Positions 26,788 to 33,293 of a DNA stretch of 33,293 bases are shown here, one piece after another. The notes under the pieces were generated by a model. It was not told the origin of the DNA and searched no databases. It worked only from the letters and a program-made list of their open reading frames with translations. Origin of the DNA: Verrucomicrobiota bacterium (lineage in GTDB: Bacteria > Verrucomicrobiota > Verrucomicrobiia > Opitutales > Opitutaceae); contig JAFEGX010000093.1 of assembly GCA_018239675.1 (NCBI GenBank), forward strand, positions 1-33,293, given 5' to 3'. Every line of letters begins with the position of its first letter. Within the stretch, counting starts at the first letter, position 1. The position numbers were made by a program, and so were the translations under genes.

Positions 26788-28071
26788 ATGCTCAAACGGA
26801 TTCTCACCCTCGCCGCCGGTGTCGGGCTTGGCCTCGGGCTGGCGTTCGCCGCCGCCCGCGTGTCGCTGGCGTGGGGTCTGTTTCCCAATCGCGACCTCAA
26901 CCGCACCTCGGCGTACTTTCGGGAGGTCCTCGAGCTGGTGAACGAGAACTACGTCGACGCCGGTTCCGCCGCCTACGACAAGCTGGCCCGGTCCGCCATC
27001 CACGGGATGGTCGAGTCGCTCGATCCGCATTCGGAATTCCTCGAGTCCAAGGACTACACGAATCTCGAGGAAGAACTGAGCGGCGATTTCAGCGGTATTG
27101 GCGTCCAGGTCGAAATGCGCAAGGGCCGGGTCGTGGTGATCGCGCCGATCGCCGGTTCGCCCAGCGAGAAGGCGGGCATCGAGCGCGGCGACGAGATCGT
27201 CCGGGTCGACGGCAAGAATCTCGAGAAGGGCCTGCCGATGGACGCCGTGGTTGACCGCCTGCGCGGCAAGCCCGGCACCAAGGTCGCCGTCGGCCTGTAT
27301 AGGCCGAGCACCGGGCGCAACCTCGACTTCACGCTGACGCGCGAGGTGATCAAGCAGGCCAGCGTGCGCGAGGCGCGCGTGCTGCCGCCTCACGTGGGCT
27401 ACATCAACCTCACGGAGTTCTCGGAGCACACCGGGGACGAGTTCATCGAGGCGCTCAACCGCCTCCTGAAGGCCGGCATCGACAGCCTCATCATCGACCT
27501 GCGCGGGAATCCGGGCGGACTGCTCGACGCGGCGGTTGATGTGGCCGATCCGTTCTTCAAGAAAAACGAGCTGATCGTCTACACGCAGGGCCGAAAGCCG
27601 GAGGACCGCGACGAGTATCGCGCGGGGTCCGACGGCGAGCCGCTCGAGCTCCCGATCGTTGTCCTGATCAACGCCGGCACCGCGAGCGCAGCCGAGGTCG
27701 TCACCGGCGCGTTGAAGGACACGGGCCGGGCCGTCGTGGTCGGCGAACGCTCGTTCGGCAAGGGCTCCGTGCAGTCGATCTTCAAGCTGAAGAACGGCGA
27801 GGGCCTCCGGCTCACCACGGCCCGCTACTACACGCCCAGCGGGGTGAGCATCCACGAGAAGGGCATCACGCCCAACGTGGAGGTGGTGATGTCGCCGGAC
27901 GAGGACAGCAAGCTGCGCCTCCAGCACCTGCGGTCGGATGTCACCGACCCGAAGGAATTCAAGGAGCGTTTTGGCTTCGCGCCGATCGAGGATCGCCAGC
28001 TGAACGTCGCGCTCGACGTGCTCAAGGGCCTGAGCGTCCTCGACGACGAGGCGGCGCCGGCGACGCCCTGA
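26788..28071 (+). CDS. C-terminal processing peptidase (S41 family, PDZ)
   Basis: The product is about 427 aa, with an N-terminal signal or anchor (MLKRILTLAAGVGLGLGLAF), a helical region (YFREVLELVNENYVDAGS), a PDZ domain (GIGVQVEMRKGRVVVIAPIA to RGDEIVRVDG), and the S41 protease domain with FRGNPGG-type DLRGNPGGLLD. Catalytic S300 lies in INAGTASAAEVV and K325 in GERSFGKGSVQS. It degrades or trims periplasmic proteins. I prefer the ATG at 26788, which gives a clean signal peptide; an ATG at 26770 is possible. The frame remains open further upstream into the divergent midA start. tsaD follows after four bases. Confidence 0.93.
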   Translation: MLKRILTLAAGVGLGLGLAFAAARVSLAWGLFPNRDLNRTSAYFREVLELVNENYVDAGSAAYDKLARSAIHGMVESLDPHSEFLESKDYTNLEEELSGDFSGIGVQVEMRKGRVVVIAPIAGSPSEKAGIERGDEIVRVDGKNLEKGLPMDAVVDRLRGKPGTKVAVGLYRPSTGRNLDFTLTREVIKQASVREARVLPPHVGYINLTEFSEHTGDEFIEALNRLLKAGIDSLIIDLRGNPGGLLDAAVDVADPFFKKNELIVYTQGRKPEDRDEYRAGSDGEPLELPIVVLINAGTASAAEVVTGALKDTGRAVVVGERSFGKGSVQSIFKLKNGEGLRLTTARYYTPSGVSIHEKGITPNVEVVMSPDEDSKLRLQHLRSDVTDPKEFKERFGFAPIEDRQLNVALDVLKGLSVLDDEAAPATP

Positions 28072-28075
28072 CCCG

Positions 28076-29110
28076 ATGATTCTCGCGCTCGAGAGCTCTT
28101 GCGATGAGACCGCGGTCGCCGCCTTTGACCCCGGACGCGGCCTGGTCGGCGAATGGGTCCATAGCCAGATCGCGCTCCATGGCCGTCACGGCGGCGTGGT
28201 TCCCGACCTCGCCACCCGCGAGCACCTGCGGAATTTTCCGTCGCTGCTGGCCCAGGCGAAGTCCGAGGTGGGATTCGCCGGGGTGCGCACGGTCGCCGTC
28301 ACGCACGGTCCCGGCCTGGCCGCCTGCCTGGCAGTGGGCGTCGCGTCGGCCAAGGCGCTGGGGCTGGCGCTGCGCGTGCCCGTGGTCGGCGTGAATCACC
28401 TGCGGGGCCATGTCTGGTCGCCGTTCATCGCCCTCCATGCCTCGGCGCCGGGCGAGTTTGACGCGAGGCTGGCGAAGCTGCTGCCGCATCTCGGCCTGAT
28501 CGTGTCGGGCGGGAACACCCTGCTGTTCGAGGTCGACCGGGCGCGGCGGGTGAAGGTGTTGTCATCGACGCGCGACGACGCGGCGGGCGAGGCCCTGGAC
28601 AAGGGGGCGAAGCTGCTGGGTCTCGGTTACCCGGGCGGCCCGCTGATCGAGCGGCTGGCGGCCGGCGGCCAGGCCGCCGCGTATGATTTTCCGCGAGGCA
28701 TCGGCCGGCGCGACGAACTCGATTTCAGTTTCTCCGGGCTGAAGACAAGCCTGCGCTACGTGATCGAGAAGCTTTCCCCGGAAGAAGTCCGCGCGCGGAT
28801 GGCGGACCTCTGCGCGAGCTACCAGCAGGCGGTCGTCGATGCCCTCATCCGGAAGACCCGCGGGGCGCTGGAGCAGGGCGGGGGCAAGTATCGCGGTGTG
28901 GGACTGTCGGGCGGCGTGGCGAACAACCGCCCCTTGCGCGCCGCGCTCGAGGCGCTGGCGGATCGCGAGGGCCTTCCCGCCCTGATCGCCGAACCGCGCC
29001 ACACCGGCGACAACGCCGGCATGATCGCCTTTGCCGCGTGGGCCGACCCCGACGGCACCGATCGCTCAAGCGGAATGGAACTGCCGGTCGAGCCGAGCGC
29101 GGCACTCTAG
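28076..29110 (+). CDS. tsaD: tRNA N6-threonylcarbamoyladenosine transferase
   Basis: The 344-aa ASKHA-fold protein transfers the threonylcarbamoyl group to A37 of ANN-decoding tRNAs. Its metal ligands are H108 and H112 in NHLRGHVWSP, and D312 in TGDNAGMIA. Other marks are LALESSCDETA, THGPGLAACLAVG, SFSGLKTSLRY and LSGGVANNRPLR. The loop usually written SGGHT in bacteria is SGGNT here (144-148), the form I associate with archaeal Kae1. The gene begins four bases after the protease stop, so the two are co-transcribed. The partners TsaB, TsaC and TsaE are not in the window. Confidence 0.95.
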   Translation: MILALESSCDETAVAAFDPGRGLVGEWVHSQIALHGRHGGVVPDLATREHLRNFPSLLAQAKSEVGFAGVRTVAVTHGPGLAACLAVGVASAKALGLALRVPVVGVNHLRGHVWSPFIALHASAPGEFDARLAKLLPHLGLIVSGGNTLLFEVDRARRVKVLSSTRDDAAGEALDKGAKLLGLGYPGGPLIERLAAGGQAAAYDFPRGIGRRDELDFSFSGLKTSLRYVIEKLSPEEVRARMADLCASYQQAVVDALIRKTRGALEQGGGKYRGVGLSGGVANNRPLRAALEALADREGLPALIAEPRHTGDNAGMIAFAAWADPDGTDRSSGMELPVEPSAAL

Positions 29111-29112
29111 CA

Positions 29113-29246
29113 ATTGCGGATTGCGGATCGCGGATTGCGGATTGGCAGAGCCGCAATCTTCGCGTCTCGCCTATCCGGTCTGCGGCGCCCCACATCACTA
29201 TCCGGCCAGCCCGGACTCGTGAAATCCGCGATCCGCAATCCGCAAT
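29113..29246. repeat. Heptamer inverted repeat filling the tsaD-rpoN convergent gap
   Basis: Four ATTGCGG-type heptamers plus a partial unit run 29113-29143. The reverse complement of 29223-29246 is identical over 24 of 24 bases to 29113-29136, including the same single variant unit ATCGCGG. The left arm starts two bases after the tsaD stop and the right arm ends on the first base of the rpoN stop codon (TCA on this strand, 29246-29248). RNA from either strand would form a 24-bp stem with an 86-nt loop. Confidence 0.88.
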
Positions 29247-30721
29247 CAAGTATAGTCTCTCCGCAGATTGCTCGGCAGGATGCCCAGCTCCTCGCGGTAT
29301 TTGGCGACGGTGCGGCGGGCGAGGGTGAGGCCCTTTTCCTGGAGCCGGGCGACGAGTTCCTGGTCGCTGAGGGGATTGGAGCGGTCCTCGATCGCGATCA
29401 GGTCGGCGAGCATCTCCTTCACGCTGGTGTTGGACACCGCGGCGCCGCTTTCGGCCTGATAGCCGGTGGTGAAGAAGAACTTGAACTCGAACACCCCGTG
29501 CGGGGTCTGCATGTACTTGTTAGCGATCGCGCGGCTGACGGTCGTCTCGTGCACGCCGACGATTTCCGCGATCTGCGTCATGGTGAGCGGCTGCAGGGAC
29601 GCCACGCCCTTCTCGAAGAACGGCGTCTGGGCCTTGATGATCTCGCGCGTGATCCGCTCGATCGTCCGCTGCCGCTGCTCGATGGAGTCGATCAGGAACT
29701 TGCCCGAGCGCATCCGCTCGGTGAGATAGTCCTTCTCCTGCTTCGAGAGGGTGCCCTTGGCGATGAGGTCGCGGTAGGTGCTGGAGATCCGCAGGCGCGG
29801 GATGTAGTCGGTGTTCAGCTCGATCTTCCACTCCTCGCCGTCCTTCTCGACGATCACGTCGGGCACGACCACGCGGTTGCTGTCGTCGGCAAAGCGCCGC
29901 CCTGGGGCGGGGTCCAGCTTCCCGATTTCCTCGATGGCCAGCTGAATGTCGTCCGGCGCCGCCCCGAGCTTTCGGGCCAGCTCCGGGATCCGCCGGCGGG
30001 AGAGCAGGTCGAAATGGTCGCGGATCATCCGCGCGGCGAGCGAGTCGCCGCGGCCCTTGGCGGTGAGCTGGGCGAGCAGGCAGTCGGCAAGGGTGAGGCT
30101 GGCGATGCCCGGCGGCTCGAACGACTGGATGAGCTTGGTGGCCTCGAGCACGATCTCGTAGGGCAGGCCGGTCTGCAGCGCGATGTCCGCCGGTGCCTGG
30201 GTGAGGTAGCCGCGGTCGTCGAGACTGCCGAGCACCTGTTTCATCGCCTCCTGGACCTGCGGCTTGAGCTCGATCAGCGCGGCCTGCTGGAGGAGGAATT
30301 CCTGCAGCGACATCTCGCTCACGAGCGAGTCGAAGAAATGCTGCCGGCGCTCGGCGTCCTCGGAGGTGAACGGCTGTGCCCCGCCGGCGTGGGCCATGTG
30401 GTCGCGCCAGTCCTGGTCCATCTTCCCGAGGATCTCGAACTGCTTGTTGAAATCCATCTCCTCGTGGCGCGCGCTGTCGTCCGGGTCGCCGGCCGAGCCG
30501 CCCTCGGGATCGGGCGGCGCGTCATTGAGCTTGTCGAGGCTCTCGCCGTCCATCGGCTGCTCCTCGAGCGTCGGATTCGCCTGCAGCTCCTCCTGAATCA
30601 CCGACCGGAGGTCGAGGGCCGCCACCTGCAGGATCTTCAGCGACTGGCGCAGCTGCGGCGCTAGAACAAGGTTTTGAGTCTGGCGCTGGCGGAGATCGTG
30701 ACTAAATCCGGGCCCGCTCAT
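29246..30721 (-). CDS. rpoN: RNA polymerase sigma-54 factor
   Basis: The 491-aa protein shows the three regions of sigma-54. Region I is Gln/Leu rich (RQTQNLVLAPQLRQSLKILQ, then SVIQEELQANPTLEE), which contacts activator ATPases. Region II is acidic (residues about 55-90). Region III contains the core-binding part, a helix-turn-helix (MTQIAEIVGVHETTVSRAIA) and the RpoN box ARRTVAKYREELGI near the C-terminus. It needs AAA+ enhancer-binding proteins, none of which is in the window. It begins 24 bases after a Ser/Thr kinase gene on the same strand. The stop codon touches the inverted repeat shared with tsaD. Confidence 0.96.
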   Translation of the reverse strand: MSGPGFSHDLRQRQTQNLVLAPQLRQSLKILQVAALDLRSVIQEELQANPTLEEQPMDGESLDKLNDAPPDPEGGSAGDPDDSARHEEMDFNKQFEILGKMDQDWRDHMAHAGGAQPFTSEDAERRQHFFDSLVSEMSLQEFLLQQAALIELKPQVQEAMKQVLGSLDDRGYLTQAPADIALQTGLPYEIVLEATKLIQSFEPPGIASLTLADCLLAQLTAKGRGDSLAARMIRDHFDLLSRRRIPELARKLGAAPDDIQLAIEEIGKLDPAPGRRFADDSNRVVVPDVIVEKDGEEWKIELNTDYIPRLRISSTYRDLIAKGTLSKQEKDYLTERMRSGKFLIDSIEQRQRTIERITREIIKAQTPFFEKGVASLQPLTMTQIAEIVGVHETTVSRAIANKYMQTPHGVFEFKFFFTTGYQAESGAAVSNTSVKEMLADLIAIEDRSNPLSDQELVARLQEKGLTLARRTVAKYREELGILPSNLRRDYT

Positions 30722-30745
30722 GAACGGAATTGCGGCGCGGGGTCC

Positions 30746-31735
30746 TCATGCCTTGGGGAGGGGCTGAGGCGGACGGGACGCCGGCGCGGTGCCGCCCGGC
30801 TCGTTGATGCCAAACACTTCCTTGAGGTAAACGCCGAGCTTCTCGTTGGTGGGGCCGTAACGGTCGCTGTAAAGGTACATCTCGAGATCGGTCAGGACCT
30901 CGAAGGCCGACTGGTAACGCTGGTCCCGGTCGCGGGTCAGCGCCTTCTGGATGATCGCCTCGAGTTTCGGATCGATGTCGGGCCGGAGCTTGCCGAACTG
31001 CGGGATCGGCATGGAAAGGATGTTGCGCCGCGACTGGTTGCGGTCGAGCGACCGGAACAGGTTCTTGCCGAGCAGCAACTCGGTGAGGACGATGCCGAGC
31101 GGGAAGAGGTCGGCGCGGGCGTCGGTGACGGCGTAACTGGCCTGCTCGGGCGAGAGGTACTCGTCCTTGCCGGCGATCACCTTGCCCTCCTCGTTGTACA
31201 TCAGGTCGAGGGCCTTCGCGATGCCGAAGTCCGTGAGCTTCACGTCGCCCTCGTAGGCGAGCAGCACGTTCTTCGGGCCGATGTCACGGTGGACGATGTT
31301 GAGATGCCGCCCTTCGCGGTCGCGCTTCTGGTGCGCGTAGGCCAGGCCGCGGGCGATGCGCGAGATGATGAAGGCCGCAAGATCTACCGGGACCGGCTTG
31401 CCGATCTGGCGATGCTTCTCGATGAAGGCCTCGAGATTCACGCCGCGGACGAACTCCATCACCATGAAATACTGCCCGCCGATCTGGCCGAGGTGGTAGG
31501 TCTGGACGATGTTGGTGTGGATGAGGTCCGCCACCAGGCGCGCCTCGCCGATGAAATTCTTCTGGAATTCCTCGATGGCCGAGAACTCCTCGCGGATGAG
31601 CTTCACCGCGACCACCTTCCGGAAATTGCCGGCGCCGAGCTGGACGGCCTCGTACACGAGGCCCATGCCGCCCTCCGCGATCTTGCGGACCATCTCGTAG
31701 TGAATCTCGTTGAAAATGTGTTTGATGGACGCCAC
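30746..31735 (-). CDS. Soluble Ser/Thr protein kinase (Hanks type) upstream of rpoN
   Basis: The 329-aa protein is a near-complete Hanks kinase. It has the glycine loop [11 protein letters not shown] (20-30), K45 in VVAVKLI, E64 in the C-helix, the catalytic loop [19 protein letters not shown] and, for APE, SPEQASY. The HRD loop has glycine where the usual lysine of HRDLKPxN would be, a position that also varies in other bacterial kinases. A short Pro-rich tail follows; there is no membrane segment or sensor domain, unlike PknB. Its 24-base spacing to rpoN suggests an operon, so sigma-54 or its regulators are candidate targets, which is inference only. Confidence 0.9.
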   Translation of the reverse strand: MASIKHIFNEIHYEMVRKIAEGGMGLVYEAVQLGAGNFRKVVAVKLIREEFSAIEEFQKNFIGEARLVADLIHTNIVQTYHLGQIGGQYFMVMEFVRGVNLEAFIEKHRQIGKPVPVDLAAFIISRIARGLAYAHQKRDREGRHLNIVHRDIGPKNVLLAYEGDVKLTDFGIAKALDLMYNEEGKVIAGKDEYLSPEQASYAVTDARADLFPLGIVLTELLLGKNLFRSLDRNQSRRNILSMPIPQFGKLRPDIDPKLEAIIQKALTRDRDQRYQSAFEVLTDLEMYLYSDRYGPTNEKLGVYLKEVFGINEPGGTAPASRPPQPLPKA

Positions 31736-31814
31736 GGCCAGTGAGGAAAGGGGGGTAAGGTGCGACTGGCAAGTGCGCAGTCTGAATTCGGCGCGAAATC
31801 TGCTGCGGCGGGAT

Positions 31815-31842
31815 TTGACAGGTCAATGGAGGTTTCTACGGT
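31815..31842 (+). promoter_or_regulatory. Promoter of the A-type carrier gene, with a dyad over the -35
   Basis: TTGACA (31815-31820) is followed after 16 bases by TACGGT (31837-31842). The ATG is six bases further on, so a transcript would be leaderless or nearly so. TTGAC-AG-GTCAA (31815-31826) is a perfect dyad; read on the other strand it offers TTGACC, a possible -35 for the divergent kinase gene. Confidence 0.5.
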
Positions 31843-31848
31843 GCCGGC

Positions 31849-32166
31849 ATGATCATCCTTTCCGCCCGCGCCGCCAACCGGGTCCGCACGATGCAGACCG
31901 AACTGGCTGCACCCACGAAACGCCTGCGGGTGTTTGTCGAGTCGGGCGGTTGCTCCGGATTCCAGTACGGCATGTCGTTTGACGAGCGCAAGGAGGGTGA
32001 CGCCGAACTCGAAAGCGAGGGCGTGCAATTCCTGGTCGATCCGACCAGCCTGGCTTATCTGAACGGTTCGAGCATCGACTTCGACGACGGCCTGCATGGC
32101 AAGGGTTTCGAGATCAAGAACCCCAACGCGCAAAGCACCTGCGGCTGCGGCAAGTCGTTCAATTAG
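31849..32166 (+). CDS. erpA: A-type iron-sulfur carrier protein (IscA/ErpA family)
   Basis: The 105-aa protein carries the three conserved cysteines of the family: C35 in ESGGCSGFQYGMSF, and C98 and C100 in STCGCGKSF. It binds and passes on [2Fe-2S] or [4Fe-4S] clusters to apoproteins; ActB and other Fe-S proteins would be clients. ErpA, IscA and SufA cannot be separated with certainty by eye; a lone gene outside an isc or suf cluster favours ErpA. It is divergent from the kinase-rpoN pair. Confidence 0.9.
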   Translation: MIILSARAANRVRTMQTELAAPTKRLRVFVESGGCSGFQYGMSFDERKEGDAELESEGVQFLVDPTSLAYLNGSSIDFDDGLHGKGFEIKNPNAQSTCGCGKSFN

Positions 32167-32171
32167 TGCCT

Positions 32172-32448
32172 GGCCGCGCCAATCGCGGCCGCGAGGGCAG
32201 GTGAGCACCGAGAGGCAGAGCTGCGCTTGGCTCCGTGTGCCTGGCGCTCTTCGCGGTTAAATCCGGATCGCAATCGCTGGCTACATTGATCCCGACGGAT
32301 TGGCTCGCAGCCAATATCGGTCGAGGGTCGAGCAAACGAAACTCGATTGGTTGATGGTCAGCCACCTCCGCCATGGCGCCGAAGTCGGTAACGATTCGCG
32401 GAGGTCTGGGTACTCGACTCCTCGACCCTCGATTTTCGACCGCATCAT
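32172..32448. repeat. Composite inverted-repeat region between erpA and ubiE
   Basis: Contents in order: hairpin GGCCGCG-CCAAT-CGCGGCC (32172-32190) six bases after the erpA stop; a run of ACCGAGAGGCAGAG/CTTCGCGGTT-type repeat remnants (32199-32262); hairpin ATTGGCT-CGC-AGCCAAT (32299-32315); arm TCGAGGGTCGAG (32321-32332) pairing perfectly with CTCGACCCTCGA (32421-32432); a nested pair ACCTCCGC/GCGGAGGT between them; and a heptamer run 32413-32448 that recurs at 1439. No gene is visible. It ends seven bases from the ubiE stop. Confidence 0.72.
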
Positions 32449-32454
32449 CCTAGC

Positions 32455-33156
32455 TCAGCGCGTGGCCGAGTGCAGCGCCACGGTCCCGCCGCTCAGCCCT
32501 TCCGCCTGCACGTCTGCAAACCCGGCCGAGCGAATTTCTTCGGCGAGGGCGGATCTTCCCGGAAACTCCTCGATCGTCTCATTCAGGTAGACGTACGCGC
32601 CCTTGTCGCCGGTCACCACTCCCGCGATCCGTGGCAGAAGATGACGCAGGTAGAGAAAATAGCAGGGCTTCACCACGGCCCATGGTTGCGAGAACTCGAG
32701 CACGTAAAGCCGGCCGCCGGGCCGGAGCACGCGGCGCATCTCGGTAAGCGAGCGGTGGCGGTCGGCCATGTTCCGCAGCCCGAACGAGATCGTGACCGCG
32801 TCGAAGCTCTCGTCGGCCACGGGCAGCGCCATGCCATCGCCCTGGCGGAACGTGACGAGCGCCTGGCGGTCGGGCGGGAGGACCGCCTTTTTCCTCTCCG
32901 CTTCCTCCAGCATCGGCGCACAGAAATCCATGCCGGTAATCCGGGTGCCGGCGCTCAAACCGCGGTTCAACGCGAACGCGACGTCGCCGCTGCCGGTGGC
33001 GAGGTCGAGCACGTCGCGAGGCGAATGCCGTCTTACCGCCGCCACCAGCCGGCGTCGCCACCAGATGTCCAAGCCAAAGCTCAACAGGTGGTTAGCCAAG
33101 TCATAGCGTCGCGCGATGCGACCGAACATGGAGTTGACGGCAACCGGATCAGGCAT
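32455..33156 (-). CDS. ubiE: Demethylmenaquinone/ubiquinone methyltransferase
   Basis: The 233-aa SAM-dependent enzyme performs the C-methylation of the quinone ring. Motifs are NSMFGRIARRYDLANHLLSFG, split here as NSMFGRIARRYD and NHLLSFGLD, DLATGSGDVAFAL (SAM motif I), GDGMALPVADESFDAVTISFG, GLRNMADR and YVLEFSQP. The start at 33156 (MPDPVAVNSMFG) fits family length; an upstream TTG would add 18 residues that run into the divergent promoter. With ACIII in the same window, menaquinone (menG activity) is the likely product. Confidence 0.93.
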   Translation of the reverse strand: MPDPVAVNSMFGRIARRYDLANHLLSFGLDIWWRRRLVAAVRRHSPRDVLDLATGSGDVAFALNRGLSAGTRITGMDFCAPMLEEAERKKAVLPPDRQALVTFRQGDGMALPVADESFDAVTISFGLRNMADRHRSLTEMRRVLRPGGRLYVLEFSQPWAVVKPCYFLYLRHLLPRIAGVVTGDKGAYVYLNETIEEFPGRSALAEEIRSAGFADVQAEGLSGGTVALHSATR

Positions 33157-33201
33157 GGAAAGTGGCGTTTGGCAGAAGGTTAATAAACCACGCCATAGGT
33201 A

Positions 33202-33229
33202 TTGACGCAATTCAAGATGTGGGAATAGT
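33202..33229 (+). promoter_or_regulatory. Probable promoter of the last, truncated gene
   Basis: TTGACG (33202-33207) and AATAGT (33224-33229, four of six -10 positions) are 16 bases apart, 47 bases before the ATG at 33277. The spacing leaves room for a normal leader containing the ribosome site at 33262-33267. Confidence 0.45.
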
Positions 33230-33276
33230 TTAGGCCCGTCAGGTCGAGGTCTTTACGCAAGAAAGGAAATTATCCC

Positions 33277-33293
33277 ATGTCCACTAACCTCAC
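33277..33293 (+). CDS. Start of an unidentified gene, cut by the window edge
   Basis: ATG at 33277 opens MSTNL and then the window ends. AAAGGA at 33262-33267 is a good Shine-Dalgarno nine bases before the ATG, and a promoter-like pair lies upstream. Five codons are too few to name a product. Confidence 0.6.

Noticed and set aside
33157-33210. Longer UbiE starting at the TTG at 33210
   Set aside because: The extra 18 residues are not family-like and would overlap the divergent promoter; the ATG at 33156 fits better.

Overview
The window is high-GC, densely coding DNA, most likely from the chromosome of an Opitutaceae-like member of Verrucomicrobiota. This placement is inferred from gene content and style: an alternative complex III (ACIII) operon, a lone CysJ-type flavoreductase, fabG-acpP-fabF, a menaquinone-type methyltransferase, heptose epimerase, sigma-54, few Shine-Dalgarno sites, and repeat-filled intergenic gaps. 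It was not tested by phylogeny. I see no rRNA, tRNA, CRISPR array, transposase or phage gene.

Layout. 1-1120: the end of a four-helix-bundle (23S IVP family) gene and a LolD-type ABC ATPase. 1121-1714: the only long gene-free stretch, holding an inverted-repeat element, a heptamer repeat and three adjacent hairpins. 1715-12878: a tightly coupled respiratory operon with a small exported peptide, actABCDEF, a 98-aa membrane protein, a CcoN-like protein, a CcoO-like cytochrome c and a membrane-anchored monohaem cytochrome c, closed by a strong terminator at 12904-12934. 13143-18981 (minus): rluB, a secreted protein of unknown function, folD, a receiver/histidine kinase protein, proC and hldD. 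19128-23366 (plus): CysJ-like reductase, fabG, acpP, fabF and a lytic transglycosylase lipoprotein. 23571-26752 (minus): hybrid histidine kinase, rpmB and a MidA/NDUFAF7-type methyltransferase. 26788-29110 (plus): C-terminal processing protease and tsaD. 29246-31735 (minus): a Ser/Thr protein kinase followed by rpoN. 31849-32166 (plus): an A-type Fe-S carrier. 32455-33156 (minus): ubiE/menG. A last gene begins at 33277 and runs off the edge.

How the genes work together. ActABCDEF would oxidise menaquinol, whose last biosynthetic step fits the UbiE/MenG at the right end, and pass electrons to c-type cytochromes. The next genes resemble a cbb3 oxidase, but the CcoN-like subunit has lost five of the six histidines that bind haem b, haem b3 and CuB, four of them replaced by glutamine, while both accompanying cytochromes keep their haem sites. 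The module therefore looks like a non-catalytic scaffold carrying two c-haems beside ACIII, not a terminal oxidase. This is the most interesting protein-level observation.

The second notable feature is a family of intergenic elements built from tandem units of seven bases, usually as two facing arms and often capped by short perfect hairpins next to the flanking genes. The seven-base word differs from locus to locus, but the two arms of one locus match each other. All four convergent gene junctions contain inverted or tandem repeat structure of this kind.
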